From contig JAEWMH010000020.1 of assembly GCA_023393235.1 (NCBI GenBank), positions 37,809 to 101,808 on the forward strand: a stretch of 64,000 nucleotides of DNA. The letters run 5' to 3'. The position numbers and the translations under genes are program-made. Positions 25,455 through 33,324 of this stretch are shown piece after piece (positions within the stretch are counted from its first letter, which is position 1; every line of letters starts with the position of its first letter). Source of the DNA: Bacillota bacterium. Lineage in GTDB: Bacteria > Bacillota > Bacilli > Paenibacillales > NBRC-103111. The notes below the pieces were generated by a model that was given only the letters and a program-made list of their open reading frames with translations, searched no databases and was not told the DNA's origin.

Positions 25455-25577
25455 ATGAAAAGAACTGTAGCCAAATATGCATCCTTGGTGCTGAGTGTGT
25501 TAGCGTCCTTTTTTACGATTACGGAAAAATATCCTCTTGGTGACAAACCCATACCTCCGAAGGCAGGAAAGAAATAA
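25455..25577 (+). CDS. AgrD-like autoinducer peptide precursor lacking cysteine
   Basis: 40 residues with the three-part AgrD layout. A basic amphipathic leader 'MKRTVAKYASLVLSVLA' is followed by a short core 'SFFTI' and a charged, proline-rich tail 'TEKYPLGDKPIPPKAGKK'. There is no cysteine anywhere, so a thiolactone cannot form; the serine at the start of the core could instead give a lactone ring of five residues, as in some staphylococcal relatives. It starts 6 bases after agrB with ggaagtgaagg as ribosome site, and the next gene starts 6 bases after its stop. The ring assignment is inference. Confidence 0.7.
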   Translation: MKRTVAKYASLVLSVLASFFTITEKYPLGDKPIPPKAGKK

Positions 25578-25583
25578 CCGCTT

Positions 25584-25943
25584 ATGTTCGATTTAAATAT
25601 TCCCTGCACAACGCTGACACACATGGACGCTGTTATTTCCTTGAACAAGGTGCTATACATTTCTCTGGCCTATCAGAAGAAGGTTCCGAAAATTATTGTG
25701 CAAACCGCTGAAGATGAATATATCTCAAAAATTACGGGTTCGCTGGAATCCCTGGAAATCCTGTTTGCCCAATTCGGTTTTATCCGCGTGGACAGCGGCG
25801 TTATGGTTAACATCCGTCATTTTAGTCACTTTGAAAAGGATGGGTACAGCCAACTATTTTGTTTTGCTGGCTCCACCAAAAAGGTTGTCTGCTCCCGGGC
25901 AGGATATGCAAAGGTTAAAAACGCAATCGAAAACACCATCTGA
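25584..25943 (+). CDS. Stand-alone LytTR-type DNA-binding protein
   Basis: 119 residues, all of it LytTR-like: 'VLYISLAYQKKVPKIIVQT', 'SLESLEILFAQFGFIRVDSGVMVN' and 'SRAGYAKVKNAI' follow the beta-strand pattern of AgrA and LytR C-terminal domains. No receiver domain is present. Encoded directly after the AgrD-like gene, it is the likely DNA-binding output of this agr-type locus, or acts together with the NarL-type regulator downstream. Confidence 0.72.
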   Translation: MFDLNIPCTTLTHMDAVISLNKVLYISLAYQKKVPKIIVQTAEDEYISKITGSLESLEILFAQFGFIRVDSGVMVNIRHFSHFEKDGYSQLFCFAGSTKKVVCSRAGYAKVKNAIENTI

Positions 25944-25998
25944 AATGGCCCAGTGCACATTTTAGGTGGTGTTTATCATATGTTGATAAAATTGTCAA

Positions 25999-26026
25999 TA
26001 ACAGAATTCCATATCGAATTCTGTTA
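25999..26026. promoter_or_regulatory. Perfect 11-bp inverted repeat upstream of the response regulator
   Basis: TAACAGAATTC, six bases CATATC, then GAATTCTGTTA. No T-run follows, so an operator or processing stem is as likely as a terminator of the agr operon. Confidence 0.5.
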
Positions 26027-26069
26027 TATCGAGGATTCCAAAATTTATGATATAGTTATTGCGAAAGTA

Positions 26070-26104
26070 TGCAAAATAGTTGCATTGGATTGCATAATAG
26101 TGCA
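26070..26104 (+). promoter_or_regulatory. Direct repeat in front of the NarL-type regulator gene
   Basis: TGCAAAATAGTTGCA at 26070 and TGCATAATAGTGCA at 26091 are two copies of the same near-palindromic motif with starts 21 bp apart (two helical turns), ending 18 bases before the start codon. A likely operator for the LytTR protein, the NarL regulator or both. Confidence 0.5.
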
Positions 26105-26122
26105 AAGAGAGGAGAGTTTGTG

Positions 26123-26752
26123 ATGCATAGCGTCGTGATAATTGATGATCACCCGCTTATGGCGCACGCCACAAAAGAGCTGCTGGAGCAGGAGCTGGAT
26201 GTGAAGGTGGATGCTTTAGCCCGAAACGGAGAACAGGGTCTGGAGATCATTGCTGCATCACAACCGGATCTGATTTTGATGGACTATAAGCTTCCCGATA
26301 TGACGGGAAGAGATGTGGCGGAGCGGGTATCCACGTGCTGGCCTTCAGTGAAAGTGGTGATCTTCAGCTCCATTGATGTGTCTTCCATGGTTCCCCAATT
26401 GCTTATGGCGAAGGTTGATGGAATCCTGTCCAAGGAAAATTCCCAGCATACCATCGTTCATGCCGTATCCAGCGTGCTTGACGGCTTCGCCGTAATTCCC
26501 CGGGCCTCCGATTGGCAGGCCGGTTTGCTGGGGACGGAGGAGGTGGTGGACCTGGAGCTGAACGATAATGAAGTGGCACTGATGCGATACATTCTAAACG
26601 GATATACCATTGAGCAAATCGCAGAGCAGATCCATATGAGCAAACGCTCCGTGGACAACTGGATCCGCAAAATGTATGAAAAAATGGGCGTCAAGGGGCG
26701 GCCCCAGGCGCTGGAGGTTTACCTGAAAAGCAAATATTATATGAAGCAATGA
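26123..26752 (+). CDS. NarL/FixJ-family response regulator
   Basis: 209 residues. Receiver domain at residues 1-120 with the acidic pair 'IIDDH' and the phospho-accepting Asp in 'DLILMDYKLPDM'; LuxR-type helix-turn-helix at 145-205 ('EVALMRYILNGYTIEQIAEQIHMSKRSVDNW'-like). Start at the ATG preceded by agaggagag; an upstream frame to 26069 runs through the repeat operator. No cognate kinase is encoded nearby, so the signal source is unknown; the adjacent kinase-less agr locus is the natural candidate partner. Confidence 0.85.
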   Translation: MHSVVIIDDHPLMAHATKELLEQELDVKVDALARNGEQGLEIIAASQPDLILMDYKLPDMTGRDVAERVSTCWPSVKVVIFSSIDVSSMVPQLLMAKVDGILSKENSQHTIVHAVSSVLDGFAVIPRASDWQAGLLGTEEVVDLELNDNEVALMRYILNGYTIEQIAEQIHMSKRSVDNWIRKMYEKMGVKGRPQALEVYLKSKYYMKQ

Positions 26753-26855
26753 AACGGCCGTTTCCTCCGAAGCCTCCACGCACGCACCGGTAACCCCACT
26801 TCGGTCAGGCGCGAGAGCCCCCGGCTGCTCACGCCTGCCACTTCTGTTGCAGCCT

Positions 26856-27284
26856 TTATCCGTTCAGCTTCTTTTTGTTCTGGGAGGCGATGGTGACCAA
26901 AGCGACATAAATGGGCTGCAGGTTAAACTTCTTGCCGAATTCGAATTTGTAAGCGGCGGTTTTGGCGTCATTGGCTTTGTAATAGGGCGATGTGATGTAA
27001 TGGATGGTCAGCTCGCTGTCGTCAAATCCCGTTCCCGCCGTTTCCATGGTCACTTCGAAGATGGAGTCCAGCTCAATGGAAGCCACCCGGGTTTTTTTGC
27101 CGGTAACGCCTTGATGGTCGACCAGAATAATCCGTTCATCCGTCATGAGAAACGAGTCTCTGACCAGCTTAAAGCCTGTCCGAATCTGTTCGCTTTCCAT
27201 CAGATACATGCCGTATTGTTTCTTCAGATCTTCAATCGAAACCTCTGAGAAATTCCCCAATAATCCGCCTAATAGTCCTGCCAT
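26856..27284 (-). CDS. Bacterial PH-domain protein
   Basis: 142 residues. After the N-terminal 'MAGLLGGLLGNFSEV' the chain 'LVRDSFLMTDERIILVDHQGVTGKKT' to 'YKFEFGKKFNLQPIYVALVT' fits the bacterial Pleckstrin-homology family (PF08000/bPH). Role unknown; such proteins are often stress-related. The ATG at 27284 has ggagtg upstream; an extension to 27470 would run through the upstream intergenic region. Likely co-transcribed with the pentapeptide gene 77 bases upstream. Confidence 0.72.
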   Translation of the reverse strand: MAGLLGGLLGNFSEVSIEDLKKQYGMYLMESEQIRTGFKLVRDSFLMTDERIILVDHQGVTGKKTRVASIELDSIFEVTMETAGTGFDDSELTIHYITSPYYKANDAKTAAYKFEFGKKFNLQPIYVALVTIASQNKKKLNG

Positions 27285-27361
27285 TCGAATCACTCCGGTT
27301 TTGTCGTATTCACCTTTATATTCGACAAATAGGGAATGTTTTCCTGCCCCATAAAAGACAG

Positions 27362-27997
27362 CTATATGATATTCAACCCCAGCAGCTTGGCGAAGGCGGG
27401 GGCTTGATCGGCGGCAATCATGCAACCCTCCAGATCCTCCAGATTGACGGTCAGCGAATGAAATTGGCATTGGCTTAGGTCGATCCCCTTAAGCCTTGTC
27501 CCTGCCAGAACAATCTGGTTAATATTGCATTGAATAAGAAAAAAATGATGTAAAGCGGCAGCATAGAAGTCCGAGCCAATCAATGAGCAGTCCTCAAACC
27601 GGACATGCTTGAATTTTGCATAGCGGAAATTAGTGTAATCTCCTATACAGTCTGTTAATTCCACGTTTTGCAAGATGCTGCTAGAGAAATCGGCACCGAT
27701 TATCTTACATTTCCTGAATTCCGTCCGATGGACAAGGGAACCCGAAAAATTTACATTAGAAAAGTTGCAGTTCTCGAAGATGATATCTGTGAATTCGGCT
27801 TGTTCCAAGGCGGAGTTGGTGACTGTCACATTTCGAAACACCATCCGGTCAAAGGAACGTTTGTCGGCTTCCAGATTTTCTATGGTTCTATTTTCAATGA
27901 GGCGGTCGTGAAGCTCATCCTCTAGCTCCAAAAACGGTATCAGTTCATCCGATAATGCCTCCACATGAATTCGTGGATGTTCGATTTTCCCTCTCAT
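27362..27997 (-). CDS. Pentapeptide-repeat protein, second paralogue
   Basis: 211 residues; ATG preceded by aggagg. Repeats such as 'ALEQAEFTDIIFENCNFSNV', 'NFSGSLVHRTEF' and 'IGADFSSSILQNVEL' cover residues ~50-180. The tail 'LEDLEGCMIAADQAPAFAKL' aligns with the end of the paralogue at 18107 ('DLRGCVIDASQAG'). It has lower GC than that paralogue. Function unknown. It is the last intact chromosomal-type gene before the accessory island. Confidence 0.8.
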   Translation of the reverse strand: MRGKIEHPRIHVEALSDELIPFLELEDELHDRLIENRTIENLEADKRSFDRMVFRNVTVTNSALEQAEFTDIIFENCNFSNVNFSGSLVHRTEFRKCKIIGADFSSSILQNVELTDCIGDYTNFRYAKFKHVRFEDCSLIGSDFYAAALHHFFLIQCNINQIVLAGTRLKGIDLSQCQFHSLTVNLEDLEGCMIAADQAPAFAKLLGLNII

Positions 27998-28082
27998 TGT
28001 TTCCTCCTGAATAATAGATGCGTTCTCGGGCCAGACACTATCAACCTATCACAACATTCAGAGGGGAACAATAGGCAAACAG

Positions 28083-28939
28083 CTATGTACCGAACTCCCA
28101 AACCCGGCGGTACTCCTCCAGAAGCTGCATATACCATCCGGGCATAACTACCCATTCCTCATTATCCTCCTTGGTGCCCTTCAACGCATACTGCCCATTC
28201 TCCGTCCAGGAGATGCTATGCCGGATGAACAGGGAGCGGGTAGGGAAATCCACATCGGTCCACTCCAGCGCCAATAATTCGCCTCTTCTGAAGCCTCCCA
28301 TCATCGCCGCGAGAAAATACAGGGTCCACAGCATCGGGAGCCGGAAAAGGGCCTCTATGGCGTTTACAGCCTCTTCGTAGCTGTAGACGTTGTTCTTCTT
28401 CTTGTTCTTCGGAAGCTTGAGCGGGCTAATAGTGGCCGTAGGGTTGTCCTCGATCAGCTTCAGCTCCTGACAAGCGAAGATCATCATGGCCGTGAACACC
28501 TTGTAGATGAACAGCTGCGTGCTCGCCGCAAGAACATCTTCACTGCCATCCTTGCGGGCTTTCGGAGAGAGTACATGAATCGGCATGATCTCATCCAGGT
28601 ACATCCGCTCGAAGAAGGGGAGCACATGACTGTCAGCCGGTCGTCTATGTAGATTATGTAAGTCCGGGGGGATACTGGTTCTTGGCATGCTGGTTTCGCC
28701 ATATTTCTGCATAATCGGCGAAGGCAATCTTCTCCTGCTTTACCGGCACGCCTGCCTGCAGCTCCAATTGAAACTTGGCCAGCTCCAGTTCCAGATGCTC
28801 CCTCAGCGCTTAGGGGCCCGCAACAAAGCAGGGTCCTCTACCTTAACGGATTTCCGTGTCCGTATCCGTTCCCCCAGCGCATCCACCCCCAATTCAAGGA
28901 TAAGCCTCCAGGTATTCCTCGTTTCTCAATGCTGGACAA
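28083..28939 (-). pseudogene. Tyrosine recombinase (phage/ICE integrase), frameshifted and truncated
   Basis: Pieces of one integrase are spread over three frames: 'NTWRLILELGVDALGERIRT' near the start, 'LELAKFQLELQAGVPVKQEK' and 'IAFADYAEIWRNQHAKN', then 'SPRTYIIYIDDRL', then 'LPFFERMYLDEIMP' through 'GGFRRGELLALEWTDV', which holds the first catalytic Arg. At least three or four frame changes separate them, and the chain stops before the HxxR and Tyr motifs. Original start probably the TTG at 28939, with aggaggt upstream. Dead gene marking the left end of the island. Confidence 0.8.
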
Positions 28940-28973
28940 GCCTAATACCTCCTTTATAGCTTAGGTGTCTTCA

Positions 28974-29602
28974 TCAGCGGGTGCCCGTCCAGTTGACGCG
29001 CTTGCCCTTCTGGGCGGATTGCCACGACAGCTTCCCCAGCAGCTTCAGGGTATAGGAGGAATAGGGAATAATCCGGGGCTCCGGGTAGCGCGGCACAGAG
29101 TGGAAGATAGCCTGTTCCTCCTGAGCCTTGCGGATTCTGGCGCGATCTGCTCCAGACGTCGTTGAACAAGCCCGGGGGGCAGCCTGAATTCATAAGCAAG
29201 CAGAGGGACGGCATGAGAGCTGTGAAGCACATCTTCATAGTGGATGATCAGATAGAAGGATAGGGCGGCGTAGAGCTGGAAGAGGCCTGCCTGAATCTCC
29301 TGCAGGTCGTGGAAGGCATGGGGCATTCGCTGTTGATTGCCGACATGCTTAAGGGGGTGGCAAAGCTCATGGAAGAAGACTTCCCGTGCGTGTTCTTCAT
29401 CGAGGTGCTCGCTTAAGAAGATAACCCGAAAGTCATCATCCCAGCGGGCGTGAGAATGTCCACTCCATCTTACCAATTCTACGTGAAAAATGCTAGCCAC
29501 ATGCTGCAAGTCCAGCGCAGAAGCGGAATGGATACCGTGTTACTGGTAGTTGCGGTTAATCCATTGTTCAAGCTCGGAGAGCTTGTAATGACATAAGTTC
29601 AT
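28974..29602 (-). pseudogene. ImmA/IrrE-family metalloprotease gene, broken by a nonsense codon and a frameshift
   Basis: Starting at the ATG at 29602 (ggaggtg upstream), the frame reads 20 residues to an in-frame TAA and then continues as 'HGIHSASALDLQHVASIFHV' to the zinc motif H-E-L-C-H. Near 29155 the frame shifts; the true tail (ending 'KRVNWTGTR') finishes at 28974. Family members cleave phage or ICE repressors to release lytic or transfer genes. It is followed directly by the integrase remnant, forming one decayed operon. Confidence 0.78.
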
Positions 29603-29628
29603 CTTGATGCACCTCCTGGATGGAGTTT

Positions 29629-29657
29629 ATTATAGCAAAACAAGAACATATGTTCTA
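29629..29657 (-). promoter_or_regulatory. Promoter with LexA/DinR-type SOS box ahead of the immA-int remnant
   Basis: Minus strand TAGAAC, 17 bases, TATAAT forms a sigma-A-like promoter. Its -35 overlaps the palindrome GAACATATGTTC (29644-29655), which fits the Bacillus LexA site GAAC-N4-GTTC. Confidence 0.6.
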
Positions 29658-29681
29658 TATACTTTTAAAGAAAAAACGCCG

Positions 29682-30554
29682 TTACTGGCGCCTTTTACTT
29701 CTAGGGGGGAGATTTGTGTCTTCGTACACTATCGGGGGATCATCGGCCTTAATTATTTTTTTTTCGAATTCATCAATTTCTCTTTTCTCCAAATTGTATA
29801 GAAACAATTTAGTTGATTTTGCTTCTGATCTATTATCACCTAATACAATGTTTTTGGCATCTAGGGCGTGCAAAACATAAAGTGGTCCATGTTTCTTTTC
29901 ATTTAAAAGTATTGAAGAGAAGCTTGGGTCTCCAAGCTCAAAAAAATTAATTATAAAAGTACCGAAAAACATGAAAATCAGGAATGATGCAAGGAGAAAC
30001 ATTCCAATATCGCCAAAAAGTGCTCCATATGAATCTGTTTTGTCTCTAGTATCAAAATAATAAAAAAGACCTACCATATAACAGAGGTAGAACCCGACCA
30101 AGCTTGCATTTGTAATCGACTTATAGATTGAGTTTGCCAATTTAGTCGGCTTAATATGAAATAACTTTTTCTGAATGAGTTTCACAATAATACTAACAAA
30201 TATCACCATGACAACAAGAAGGAAATAAAAGAGAGAAGCTGTGAACAGAAAATCTAGCACGAGTGGTAAACTGTTGTAATCAAAAAAATCAGATACAAAC
30301 CATGCCCAAGTAAAACACATTATATTAAATGTGAGGAAAACATAGAAGAAACTATATATGCCGTGTAATATCTGTTGATCTTTAGTCATGAAGCATTTAT
30401 CAAGCTGAGATTTAGAGTAAACTTTTATTACGTGGAGCAACAGTAAATAAAGAAAAACAGACCCTCCAATTGCAGCCATTGTAGCTACTGAAGTATAGTC
30501 TTTTGTTTTAGATACTTCAGTTATGAATTTAAGAAAATCAGTTAAGAATCCCAT
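29682..30554 (-). CDS. Unrecognised multi-spanning membrane protein
   Basis: 290 residues, very AT-rich. About six hydrophobic segments (near residues 25-47, 68-92, 98-125, 150-172, 182-208) are followed by a soluble C-terminal tail of about 80 charged residues. I recognise no family. Its promoter appears to be an extended -10 (TGGTATAAT) overlapped by a 7-bp palindrome. Codon use and composition match the island rather than the chromosome. The C-terminal cytoplasmic tail 'YVLHALDAKNIVLGDNR' could be a sensory or effector part, but nothing proves it. Confidence 0.6.
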   Translation of the reverse strand: MGFLTDFLKFITEVSKTKDYTSVATMAAIGGSVFLYLLLLHVIKVYSKSQLDKCFMTKDQQILHGIYSFFYVFLTFNIMCFTWAWFVSDFFDYNSLPLVLDFLFTASLFYFLLVVMVIFVSIIVKLIQKKLFHIKPTKLANSIYKSITNASLVGFYLCYMVGLFYYFDTRDKTDSYGALFGDIGMFLLASFLIFMFFGTFIINFFELGDPSFSSILLNEKKHGPLYVLHALDAKNIVLGDNRSEAKSTKLFLYNLEKREIDEFEKKIIKADDPPIVYEDTNLPPRSKRRQ

Positions 30555-30609
30555 ATTATGATTATTAAAATCCTCCTAGCTCTGTTCTAAATAAATTGAT
30601 GAATAGGAT

Positions 30610-30629
30610 AATTATACCAGACTATAATT
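30610..30629 (-). promoter_or_regulatory. Extended -10 with overlapping palindrome
   Basis: AATTATA CCAGAC TATAATT is a perfect 7-bp inverted repeat; on the minus strand it contains TGGTATAAT. Suggests a repressible promoter for the membrane protein gene. Confidence 0.35.
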
Positions 30630-30759
30630 GGATAGATACAGCTATTTTGTCGTAATAGGTGTATTTAAATATAGGTGATTCTCCTATATTGTCGAATATG
30701 ATATGATGGAATTAAATTGTTATTTCAGGAACTTATTTGGCAACTAGTGGGGGAGAAGC

Positions 30760-31570
30760 ATGGCTAATACAACAAGAAAAGCAAAAGCGGATATAGATTT
30801 TGAAAGGGATTTATTCGAGGCAGCTAACAGCATGAGGGCTACTGGTTAGCTGATTTCGTGGCTTTGTTGATGGGGCCGGATGAGGATGTGTTCCTGAACA
30901 CACAAGCGAAGTTAGAAAAGGCGTATCAACTGGTGAAGCATCTGCCCATATTCAACCTCATGCCAATAGCTATTGATCTCTTCGCTAAGGCGGGGCTAGA
31001 GAAGCCGGATATCTCCATTCTGGATGAGGCATTCCTTGCGGACTTCGAGAAGAAGCCGCATGTTGACCTGAGATTAAAGCTCCTGCAGAAGCTGCTAGAA
31101 GAGGAAATATTCTATCTGGTCCGGTTGAAGAATCCGAACGGCAAAGCGCTAAGCCAGCTCTTGCAAGACACCATAATGGCTTATCATAACCGGGTCATTA
31201 CCGCGGCGGAAGTGGCGCGTGTGATGGTTGAGGCGAAAAAGAAATTACAGGAAGAGCAGATGAAGAAAGAACAGCTCGGTCTGAGCGATGAGGAGATGGT
31301 GTTTACTATATCGTGGAGAACATGGGGAATTCGGCTTTCACGAATGTCTTTGTGGCTGGACTCATCAGGAAGGTCGTTACAGCTATGAAGAGAGAATTCC
31401 AGATCGATTGGACCAACCCTCATCGTCAGGACATCCTAGCTAAGGTCACGCTGGCTATCAAGATGATATTGATGAGGGAAAAGGTAACAGGGGAGCAGAT
31501 GAAGTTCCTGACGAATGCCATTGTTGAGAAGGCAAAGGAAAAGTATAAGGATTGGCCGTTGGATGCTTAA
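30760..31570 (+). pseudogene. Type I restriction locus deletion scar: HsdM start joined to HsdR C-terminus
   Basis: An ATG at 30760 with ggggg upstream opens 29 codons ending 'DFERDLFEAANSM', which is the N-terminus of an HsdM methylase. A stop follows, and in another frame comes a long stretch matching the HsdR C-terminal DUF3387 region: 'AGLEKPDISILDEAFL', 'AYHNRVITAAEVARVMVEA', 'EQLGLSDEEMVF'. A second frameshift near 31305 leads to the final 'FQIDWTNPHRQDILAKVTLA'. The rest of hsdM, any hsdS and the HsdR motor/nuclease are gone. Cannot function as restriction-modification. Confidence 0.75.
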
Positions 31571-31595
31571 TTAGAAAAACTAGGAGCTTATAATC

Positions 31596-32459
31596 ATGAA
31601 GAAGCTTTTATTAATCATTTTTTCAATGTTTATTATTCTTACTTTATTATCTACTTCTAAGGTTAATGCTGATGAACCCCCAGTCCCCAGTCAAGAATCA
31701 ACCGTTAACATTAATGAAGAATTGTTGGAGAAGTACATTAATTCACTTGAAAAAGATCATGTTGATAAGAAGGACTTATATGAAGCGTTGATACAGACTA
31801 AGAATGATAAAATAGCTCTTCTTCAGGGTAATATTTCAGTAATCCTAACCTGGGGAGGTATTATTCTAGCAATAGCAGGAATAGCTTTTACTATTTTTGC
31901 GTTTTGGTTAAACAGGTTATTCAGTAATAAAGTAGATGAAATTAACAAAAAGATAGACACAATTCAAAAAATTTCCGGGGAAATAGAAAATAGTCTTCAA
32001 TCATCCAATGAACTTAATAATTCTATCTCAGAACAAGTCGAGAGTATTAATGATTTTTATCCTACTACTAATGATATTAAAACATCAATTGGAGCTATTG
32101 ATTTTGAACTAAAATTTTTGAAAGCAAAAATGAATTTTGAATTATTATTACTAAAGTTTAAAAATACATTGGAGGAAATAAAATACTTTGAGGATAAAAT
32201 AGATCAAATGGAAATTTCTGAAGAAGGAAAAGATTTGTTGATCGAAGAAGAGTATCAAACATTCATTAAAAGAAATTTGAAAGAAAGTAAAGAAGATTTT
32301 GATAAATGGAGTAAAGAAAGCATTACTGAAATCTCCATGTTTAAATTAGATGAAGATGAGGATGAGGCTAGTATTTATTTCGAACTTGATTGTGATCATA
32401 ATGATGCTCTATACAGATTACAAAAATTAAAGAATATATATAACATGCTACTATCTTAA
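31596..32459 (+). CDS. Signal-peptide, single-span coiled-coil protein of unknown function
   Basis: 287 residues: an N-terminal signal peptide ('LLLIIFSMFIILTLLST', cleavage likely after VNA), an extracytoplasmic stretch to about residue 80, a transmembrane helix at about 82-108 ('ISVILTWGGIILAIAGIAFT'), then a long Glu/Lys-rich coiled coil inside the cell. Ribosome site taggagc. Very AT-rich and in the island. A membrane-anchored partner for a neighbouring defence protein is possible; there is no recognised domain. Confidence 0.6.
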   Translation: MKKLLLIIFSMFIILTLLSTSKVNADEPPVPSQESTVNINEELLEKYINSLEKDHVDKKDLYEALIQTKNDKIALLQGNISVILTWGGIILAIAGIAFTIFAFWLNRLFSNKVDEINKKIDTIQKISGEIENSLQSSNELNNSISEQVESINDFYPTTNDIKTSIGAIDFELKFLKAKMNFELLLLKFKNTLEEIKYFEDKIDQMEISEEGKDLLIEEEYQTFIKRNLKESKEDFDKWSKESITEISMFKLDEDEDEASIYFELDCDHNDALYRLQKLKNIYNMLLS

Positions 32460-32527
32460 AAAATGAAAATGAGCGAGGGAGTAATGAAAATGAAAGAGAA
32501 AGGGGTTGTCCAATCAGCCATAAAATA

Positions 32528-32574
32528 AAGAAGTTAGGCGAGAAATAGTAATGTTTTCCGCCCAACTTTTTTGT
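32528..32574. terminator. Terminator-like hairpin between converging genes
   Basis: aagttaggcg / cgcccaactt arms around an AT-rich loop followed by TTTTTT. Confidence 0.6.
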
Positions 32575-32577
32575 GCA

Positions 32578-33324
32578 TTATCTTCTTGGCTTGTAAGCAA
32601 ATATATTAACTGTACCTTTTCCTTTAAACTTAGTAGTTTGAAATACGTCTTTTAATTCTTGTTCTAGTAGCTCGGGTAATTTTGTAACTCCGAAAGTTCT
32701 AACATCAAAATCCGGCTTAATCCTTTTTATGAAAGTTCCAGCTGCGCTAACATTACACCACCCATCTGCATCTTCATAATTTTCATGAGCTTTTATAAGA
32801 AGTGCAGTTATTTCATTTAGAGGTTCTTTATGATTTTCCACTAATTTAGCTGGTTTTTCTTCTACCTTTTCGTTGTTCGTCTCTCCTAAATTCTCTGTGA
32901 GTATAAAATCATCACAAGCATTTCTAAAGGATTTGGGTGTTTTATCCTCACCGACTCCAATGACAAATATTTCTGACTCCTTAAGCCTCGTTGCAAGCCT
33001 TGTGAAATCACTATCACTTGAAATAATGACAAATGCATCATATTTATCAGTATAGAGAAGATCCATAGCATCAATGATCATTGCTGAGTCGGTCGCATTT
33101 TTTCCTGTTGTATAGGCAAATTGTTGTACTGGAAGAATAGCCAATTCATTTAAATCACTTTTCCAATTTTTAAGGGTTTCATTTGACCAATCTCCATATG
33201 CTCTCTTTGTAATAATATGACCGTGAGTTGATACTTCCTGAAGAATAAACTTTAAATTCTTCCTCTGTGCATTATCAGCGTCAATAAGCACAGCTATTTT
33301 CTTAAGATCGTTAATATCCCGCAT
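32578..33324 (-). CDS. NYN-domain ribonuclease-like protein with C-terminal OST-HTH/LOTUS domain
   Basis: 248 residues. The N-terminal NYN (PIN-like) domain shows the acidic residues in 'IAVLIDADNAQ', 'TDSAMIIDAMDLLY' and 'FVIISSDSDFTRL', expected to bind Mg2+ and cut RNA. After a charged linker (about 145-165) a LOTUS-like module follows ('DADGWCNVSAAGTFIKRIKP' to 'VFQTTKFKGKGTVNIFAY'), thought to bind RNA. The NYN-LOTUS pairing is common in bacteria and related to eukaryotic MARF1. In this island it may be a stand-alone RNase of defensive use, but that is inference. Confidence 0.8.
   Translation of the reverse strand: MRDINDLKKIAVLIDADNAQRKNLKFILQEVSTHGHIITKRAYGDWSNETLKNWKSDLNELAILPVQQFAYTTGKNATDSAMIIDAMDLLYTDKYDAFVIISSDSDFTRLATRLKESEIFVIGVGEDKTPKSFRNACDDFILTENLGETNNEKVEEKPAKLVENHKEPLNEITALLIKAHENYEDADGWCNVSAAGTFIKRIKPDFDVRTFGVTKLPELLEQELKDVFQTTKFKGKGTVNIFAYKPRR

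Noticed and set aside
32341..32360. Possible partner arm (TTAGATGAAG) for the left end of cassette site A
   Set aside because: It lies inside the coding sequence of the coiled-coil protein, and complementarity does not extend beyond ten bases, whereas true unit ends match over 17-22.
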